Positions 59,554 to 64,000 of a DNA stretch of 64,000 nt are shown here, one piece after another. The position numbers and the translations under genes were made by a program. The stretch comes from Prochlorococcus sp. AG-679-M10. GTDB lineage: Bacteria > Cyanobacteriota > Cyanobacteriia > PCC-6307 > Cyanobiaceae. Numbering within the stretch: the first letter of the stretch is position 1; every line of letters starts with the position of its first letter. The notes beneath the pieces were generated by a model. It made no database searches, was not told the origin of the DNA, and worked only from the letters and a program-made list of their open reading frames with translations. The DNA is taken from positions 62,001-126,000 of the forward strand of contig QCUQ01000001.1 in the NCBI GenBank assembly GCA_003210655.1. The letters run 5' to 3'.

Positions 59554-59877
59554 ATGGAAGTCTTACTTTTTGCGCTGTTTTTTTTAGTTACTATAATATT
59601 TTTTATTGCAGGGAAAGATGATTTTGGAAGAAAAGAAATTAAATTAGAATTAAATCAGAAAGAAGAGATTAAACAAGATCTTAAGGATGAGCCTAAAGAG
59701 GAAATTAAGAAAGAAGAGATTAAACAAGATCTTAAGGATGAGCCTAAAGAGGAAATTAAGAAAGAAGAGATTAAACAAGATCTTAAGGATGATCCTAAAG
59801 ATGAAATTAAGAAAGAAGAGATTAAACAAGATCTTAAGGATGAGCCTAAAGAAGAAGTCAAAAAAGAAGTAGAATAG
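59554..59877 (+). CDS. TM protein with tandem charged repeats
   Basis: N-terminal TM then (KEEIKQDLKDEPKEEIK)x4. Confidence 0.7.
   Translation: MEVLLFALFFLVTIIFFIAGKDDFGRKEIKLELNQKEEIKQDLKDEPKEEIKKEEIKQDLKDEPKEEIKKEEIKQDLKDDPKDEIKKEEIKQDLKDEPKEEVKKEVE
59659..59862 (+). repeat. 51-bp tandem repeat, about 4 units
   Basis: aaagaagagattaaacaagatcttaaggatgagcctaaagaggaaattaag repeated with few changes. Confidence 0.93.
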
Positions 59878-59900
59878 GCATTAAATTAATAATTTTATAA

Positions 59901-60056
59901 ATGATTTATGGTTTTGCTTATTTAGGAATGGTTATAGCTATTAGCGCAGGGTGGCTTGTACTTGCAGTCTTAAAGAAGCCAGAGTTTATTGAAAAGCCAA
60001 TTGATGAATTAAAAAACAAATTAAGACCTTTTTTAAATTCTAAAAAGGATAAATGA
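59901..60056 (+). CDS. single-TM small protein (51 aa)
   Basis: MIYGFAYLGMVIAISAGWLVLAVLKKPEFIEKPIDELKNKLRPFLNSKKDK. Confidence 0.5.
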   Translation: MIYGFAYLGMVIAISAGWLVLAVLKKPEFIEKPIDELKNKLRPFLNSKKDK

Positions 60057-60104
60057 GATGTTCACTGATTTCTTTTTTTTGTTAAAACCATAAATTTTAT
60101 TTTC

Positions 60105-60302
60105 TTGAATACATTACCAATATTTGCAATTACACATCCGAAAAAGGATACCCCTAGCAATAAAATGGCAGATATATATTGCGATTCATTAGGGAAAAAT
60201 CTTTTTACTGGTCTTGATAAAGAATCAACATTGAAATATGAATACTTCTTCTCAGCAATTACTGAGAACCTTATTAAAGATCAAAATAAATTCTTAAAAT
60301 AA
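60105..60302 (+). CDS. small hypothetical (TTG start)
   Basis: 65 aa ORF. Confidence 0.4.
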   Translation: MNTLPIFAITHPKKDTPSNKMADIYCDSLGKNLFTGLDKESTLKYEYFFSAITENLIKDQNKFLK

Positions 60303-60382
60303 TTTAAATCTGATATTGAATATATTTGTTCATATGAGATTTCAAAATCTAATGAAAAAGAGTTTTATTTATTTTTAAAAAA

Positions 60383-60517
60383 TTATTTTAAAAATAAAAT
60401 TAATACTCCAAAAATCAAAGTTGAAGCCAGAAATCCAACACCCACTAAACCTGCAATTATCCCAGTATTAAGGTAAACCTTTACTGTAGCTAATTCTTTA
60501 CCTTCTGTTTTAGACAT
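60383..60517 (-). CDS. single-TM small protein (44 aa)
   Basis: MSKTEGKELATVKVYLNTGIIAGLVGVGFLASTLIFGVLILFLK. Confidence 0.45.
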   Translation of the reverse strand: MSKTEGKELATVKVYLNTGIIAGLVGVGFLASTLIFGVLILFLK

Positions 60518-60524
60518 AATTTTT

Positions 60525-60641
60525 CTATTTAAATAAGCACATCCAAGCTATCAAGGAGAACAGTACCAGGGCAAGACTAAAAATACTTTTACTACTCGCT
60601 TTGCCTTGTTTCTCAGTTGATTTAAAAGGTATTAATGCCAT
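60525..60641 (-). CDS. single-TM micro-protein (38 aa)
   Basis: MALIPFKSTEKQGKASSKSIFSLALVLFSLIAWMCLFK. Confidence 0.45.
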   Translation of the reverse strand: MALIPFKSTEKQGKASSKSIFSLALVLFSLIAWMCLFK

Positions 60642-60844
60642 AAATACATTTATAAAATTTAATACTACTATTGCATGGCGTTTTAATAACTCAAGAAAGT
60701 TTTATACAAGAATCTGTATTAGTTAAGTTAAAAAGTTTCTATCTTCTTCTTACTAACTTCCTTTATTAAAAAGTTAACTTTAAAGTACATTTATTCATAC
60801 TCAAAAAGTGTCCAAAATAATATTTAAATTTTAACTAATAAAAA

Positions 60845-60982
60845 CTATTGCTTTTTAAACATTGCATTCTGATTGGATAACCAAAATATTAGAAAAATAA
60901 AGAACGATAATAATGCCCCAGAAAAAATTGAAATAAAGAAGAATTCAGTAGTTATATCAGAATTAACAAAAAATAAATACAT
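60845..60982 (-). CDS. single-TM micro-protein (45 aa)
   Basis: MYLFFVNSDITTEFFFISIFSGALLSFFIFLIFWLSNQNAMFKKQ. Confidence 0.4.
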   Translation of the reverse strand: MYLFFVNSDITTEFFFISIFSGALLSFFIFLIFWLSNQNAMFKKQ

Positions 60983-60996
60983 TTAAATATACTTTA

Positions 60997-61212
60997 TTAA
61001 TGAATATGATCTGCTTCATTATGGTTTTGACTATTATGTCCATGAGCGATACCTAATTCATGTAACCTTGCATGCTCCTTAATTGTATCTCTTAATTTAT
61101 ATGATGAGGGTCCAACTGTTGTGTAGATTCCATATCCTATTGAACCAAAAAGTAGTAGACCAATACTCCCTAAAAGTAAAAATAATGTTGGATCTTTAGT
61201 TACACCTAGCAT
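60997..61212 (-). CDS. PsbN-like protein with His-rich C-terminal tail
   Basis: GSIGYGIYTTVGPSSYKLRDTIKEHARLHELGIAHGHNSQNHNEADHIH versus PsbN GYALYTAFGxPSxxLRDPFEEH. Confidence 0.65.
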   Translation of the reverse strand: MLGVTKDPTLFLLLGSIGLLLFGSIGYGIYTTVGPSSYKLRDTIKEHARLHELGIAHGHNSQNHNEADHIH

Positions 61213-61515
61213 GTTTTTTAAAATTTAAATACTCATATAAACCTAGATATTTTATTAAAAAGATTCAAGTTCAAAATATATAAACTAAAGGGACAAATTA
61301 TAAACTTAAATATAAAAGTTAATTGATTAGAATGTATTCGTTAATTATTATTTAAAATTAATTATCACGAATTTATATATTAAAAATATTTTTTAAAGTA
61401 ACTTAAAATACATATTAGTGTATGAAGAATTTTCAATCACTTGTTAATAAAGAATTTAAATTAAAAAAATATATTTGAAAGTTGGTATAAACTAATAAGC
61501 AATTAACTCTTTTTT

Positions 61516-61686
61516 ATGGAACTTGAGTCAATTTCAACTCCAAATAATAATTCTTCCAAAAATGGGGTTGGGAAGAAGTTTTTAATAATTTCTATATCAC
61601 TGACAGTACTATTAAATCTATCTGTTGCTATTTGGTTTTTTATATACGTCCAACAAAACGGTTTAGATAAATTTTTAATTAAATGA
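61516..61686 (+). CDS. single-TM small protein (56 aa)
   Basis: MELESISTPNNNSSKNGVGKKFLIISISLTVLLNLSVAIWFFIYVQQNGLDKFLIK. Confidence 0.45.
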   Translation: MELESISTPNNNSSKNGVGKKFLIISISLTVLLNLSVAIWFFIYVQQNGLDKFLIK

Positions 61687-61763
61687 AAAGATTTCTGCTG
61701 CCTGTAATAGTTTTATTAGGTGTTATTTATGGTTGTGGTTTATTTTGGCTACTTTGGCATTAA
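61683..61763 (+). CDS. single-TM micro-protein (26 aa), ATGA-coupled
   Basis: MKRFLLPVIVLLGVIYGCGLFWLLWH. Confidence 0.45.
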   Translation: MKRFLLPVIVLLGVIYGCGLFWLLWH

Positions 61764-61820
61764 GAAATTATTGATGGTTGGTATAAAATCATAAGTAATA
61801 AACTTATTTTTAAAAAGTAA

Positions 61821-62243
61821 TTGTATTTTCTTTTAGTTGAAATAATAAAACCTATAAATTGTGTTTTAGTTTCAGAAGACGTCCCCAGTATTTCTATAGT
61901 TTTATCTGAAAGAAGATCTAAAGCGCTTAAGGGAACCATTTCAAATGAGAAAAATATTACAGGTACTTTTTACACACACAAACCAACTCAAATAAAGCCT
62001 TCAAGCTGGAGCTTTGAAAACAAAGATATTAAATTTAGTGGAGAAGCGATACTCCTAAAAGGTAATGAAATATGGCATCCTTATCAAACAGAAATCAAAT
62101 CCTATGAAGTTGATAAAGTTCTATTTTCAGGTTTATCGTCAAAGCTATCAAAGGTTAGCAATGAAAGAAAATTACTAAAAGCTACTTCTGGTTTTTTTAA
62201 AATTGGTAATGGGTGTTATGGAGGTAGGATAAATAAAGTTTAG
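61821..62243 (+). CDS. hypothetical (140 aa; start uncertain)
   Basis: Long ORF. Confidence 0.55.
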   Translation: MYFLLVEIIKPINCVLVSEDVPSISIVLSERRSKALKGTISNEKNITGTFYTHKPTQIKPSSWSFENKDIKFSGEAILLKGNEIWHPYQTEIKSYEVDKVLFSGLSSKLSKVSNERKLLKATSGFFKIGNGCYGGRINKV

Positions 62244-62266
62244 CAATACTTTTTAAGAAGATTATA

Positions 62267-62500
62267 TTAATTTCCACCTTCTCCAAAGTTGTAAGATGGC
62301 GATGTATCTTGGCTTTTTATTTTTACGCCATTAATAACTTTATTAGAAATATTTTTTAATTCACTTCCTGTAAATTTAAATCCTGAATCATTTGCTATTT
62401 TGGCAATCTCATCAGCAGTCCCAACGCCTAAAACTTGATCAAGAAGATTTTTGTTTTTTTGGATTTCCATTAAAAATTTTTTTATTTGATCTTCTGACAC
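62267..62500 (-). CDS. Nif11-like leader-peptide-domain protein
   Basis: MSEDQIKKFLMEIQKNKNLLDQVLGVGTADEIAKIANDSGFKFTGSELKN. Confidence 0.75.
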   Translation of the reverse strand: MSEDQIKKFLMEIQKNKNLLDQVLGVGTADEIAKIANDSGFKFTGSELKNISNKVINGVKIKSQDTSPSYNFGEGGN

Positions 62501-62744
62501 TAAAAATAAATTGAATTCAATAATCTATCTAATAATAAAAGAACCTTTCAAAATTTTAATGGGGTCGATTGAAATAAATCAAAGGTTATTCAATTAGGTA
62601 TAAATTTTTTCTTTTAAGTGTAAATATCTTATTCTTATCTAAAAAACTTAAAGAATTGGTTAATTTAGATTTTTGTTTAAATAAATGTTTGAAGCTCTTG
62701 CTTATTTACTGATTGGTAAAAAACAAAGTAATTAAAAAATTAAT

Positions 62745-62846
62745 ATGGAATCATCTCAAGAAATAATTTTAATTGCTTTAGGATTACTGATAGTAGTCTT
62801 TGATGGAACATTAGCTTTAAGACTTGGCATAAGCTTAAAGGATTAA
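62745..62846 (+). CDS. single-TM micro-protein (33 aa)
   Basis: MESSQEIILIALGLLIVVFDGTLALRLGISLKD. Confidence 0.45.
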   Translation: MESSQEIILIALGLLIVVFDGTLALRLGISLKD

Positions 62847-62852
62847 ATTTTG

Positions 62853-62975
62853 ATGAATTTCAACATATTATTTCCCTTAATAGTCGGTTTATCGATCTGG
62901 ATATATGGGAACATCCTTTTGGTCATAAAGCTGCAAACCAAAACACCTGAGAAAAATTCTTGGGATGTAAATTAA
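62853..62975 (+). CDS. single-TM micro-protein (40 aa)
   Basis: MNFNILFPLIVGLSIWIYGNILLVIKLQTKTPEKNSWDVN. Confidence 0.45.
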   Translation: MNFNILFPLIVGLSIWIYGNILLVIKLQTKTPEKNSWDVN

Positions 62976-63116
62976 ATATTACTTTATTAAAAGAGATTGC
63001 AGGAAGAAATATAAACGTTACTTAAATCTGCAACAAAAGCTACTTTAAAAGTTGAGGAATTAACGATTACTAATTCTATTTTTGCTGTTATAAAATAATC
63101 AAAATATTTTTAATTG

Positions 63117-63233
63117 ATGTCTTCAGGAATTTATTTGATTCCAATTTTTGTTATTGGTTCAATTTATCTTTTCAGATCAACTAAGGATCTTATTAAAAAT
63201 AAAAAAATTAACTATGAGCGATCCCAAGAATAA
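63117..63233 (+). CDS. single-TM micro-protein (38 aa)
   Basis: MSSGIYLIPIFVIGSIYLFRSTKDLIKNKKINYERSQE. Confidence 0.4.
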   Translation: MSSGIYLIPIFVIGSIYLFRSTKDLIKNKKINYERSQE

Positions 63234-63477
63234 TTTAAACTCCTTAAAAAAAGAATCTGAAAAATCATTGGAAGTATCTAAAAACTCGATAAATAAAAAG
63301 AAGATTAATGAGCGTTTTCATTTGAATTCACTTATCACAAAAAATATCTCACTTTTCACAAAAAATCCAAACTATAAAATGTTAGCTTGGCTTATTGTTC
63401 AATTGATAATATTTTCCCTATTTGTTTTTGCAGTTAATATTTTTAAAAATAATCTTATACCTTATTTTAATACTTGA
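63214..63477 (+). CDS. single-TM protein (87 aa; internal start in ORF 63148..63477)
   Basis: MSDPKNNLNSLKKESEKSLEV...C-terminal TM. Confidence 0.5.
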   Translation: MSDPKNNLNSLKKESEKSLEVSKNSINKKKINERFHLNSLITKNISLFTKNPNYKMLAWLIVQLIIFSLFVFAVNIFKNNLIPYFNT

Positions 63478-63531
63478 GAATTTTAGTATTTAGGTCTCAT
63501 ATATTATTAATTATTACTAATGAATAATATA

Positions 63532-63762
63532 TCAAAGTGATTTTTCTATGATCCAGCGATATCCACCACTTCTATCATTCTCTCGGTAACAAATTCCTAT
63601 TAAATCTCCATTTTTTCTTCGCAAGGAGCACTCTATACCATCTTGCGTTTTATAAAAACTTGATGAATTAGGACAGAGTTCTTCACCTTCTTTATTCATT
63701 TTTTCAATAATCATTGCCCATACTACTTTTAAATCAATATCGTCAAAATTATTAGATTGCAT
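63532..63762 (-). CDS. small hypothetical (76 aa)
   Basis: MQSNNFDDIDLKVVWAMIIEKMNKEGEELCPNSSSFYKTQDGIECSLRRKNGDLIGICYREND. Confidence 0.5.
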   Translation of the reverse strand: MQSNNFDDIDLKVVWAMIIEKMNKEGEELCPNSSSFYKTQDGIECSLRRKNGDLIGICYRENDRSGGYRWIIEKSL

Positions 63763-64000
63763 TTAAATTCTTTTAAAGTAATAATAAATCTCTTATAAAT
63801 TTTTAAAAATTAATTTTTACTAAGCTCTATTTCATTACCTACATAAAAAAATTACACAAGTTACCAATCAATATTGCATTAAAGTTATCTTTACTAAATC
63901 CCATATTACTTTCCTAATTAAAGAGTTTAGTAGATTATAAATTTTACAACCAAAAAGTTTGGGTAACGCCTCATGGAACCTCAAAAAATTACTAAGATCC

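Noticed and set aside
59655-59861. Minus-strand ORF MTSSLGSSLRSCLISSFL... repeated
   Set aside because: Antisense shadow of the 51-bp tandem repeat in the + strand CDS
59687-59872. + strand ORF MSLKRKLRKKRLNKILRM...
   Set aside because: Out-of-frame reading of the same tandem repeat
1-64000. CRISPR arrays, rRNA operons, intact prophage, insertion sequences
   Set aside because: No regularly spaced repeats, rRNA sequence, structural phage genes or transposase motifs were seen

Overview
The window is very AT-rich and gene-dense and reads as a high-light Prochlorococcus chromosome segment (inferred from gene content, not searched). About 1-22 kb is mostly conserved housekeeping sequence: truB, SpoIID-like, rnz, petF, prmA, serA, tRNA-Val(GAC), a photolyase-like FAD protein, a truncated NAD-ligase-like protein, murD, and a HI0933-type flavoprotein. 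About 22-63.8 kb is accessory or island-like. It carries few long genes (EamA, RRM protein, two fatty-acid desaturases, LOG family, HAD, SRAP, LptF/G-like permease, 2OG-Fe(II) oxygenase, integrase fragment), many 25-90 aa mostly single-TM ORFs, ten high-light-inducible (hli) genes in clusters, and several decaying genes. Main second-look items: (1) a PsbY-like/PsbF-like composite ORF that lost the heme-ligand His, beside another PsbY-like ORF and a His-tailed PsbN-like ORF; (2) five copies of a terminator-like hairpin with a conserved loop, mostly 3' of hli transcription units; (3) a roughly 40-bp intergenic repeat with two half-sites spaced 22 bp, in at least five copies; (4) a graveyard of frameshifted or nonsense genes; (5) a possibly domain-swapped photolyase-like protein and a stand-alone ligase adenylation domain; (6) an orphan Nif11-like peptide and a CP12-tail-like mini-protein. 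All identifications come from reading the sequence; no database search was run.
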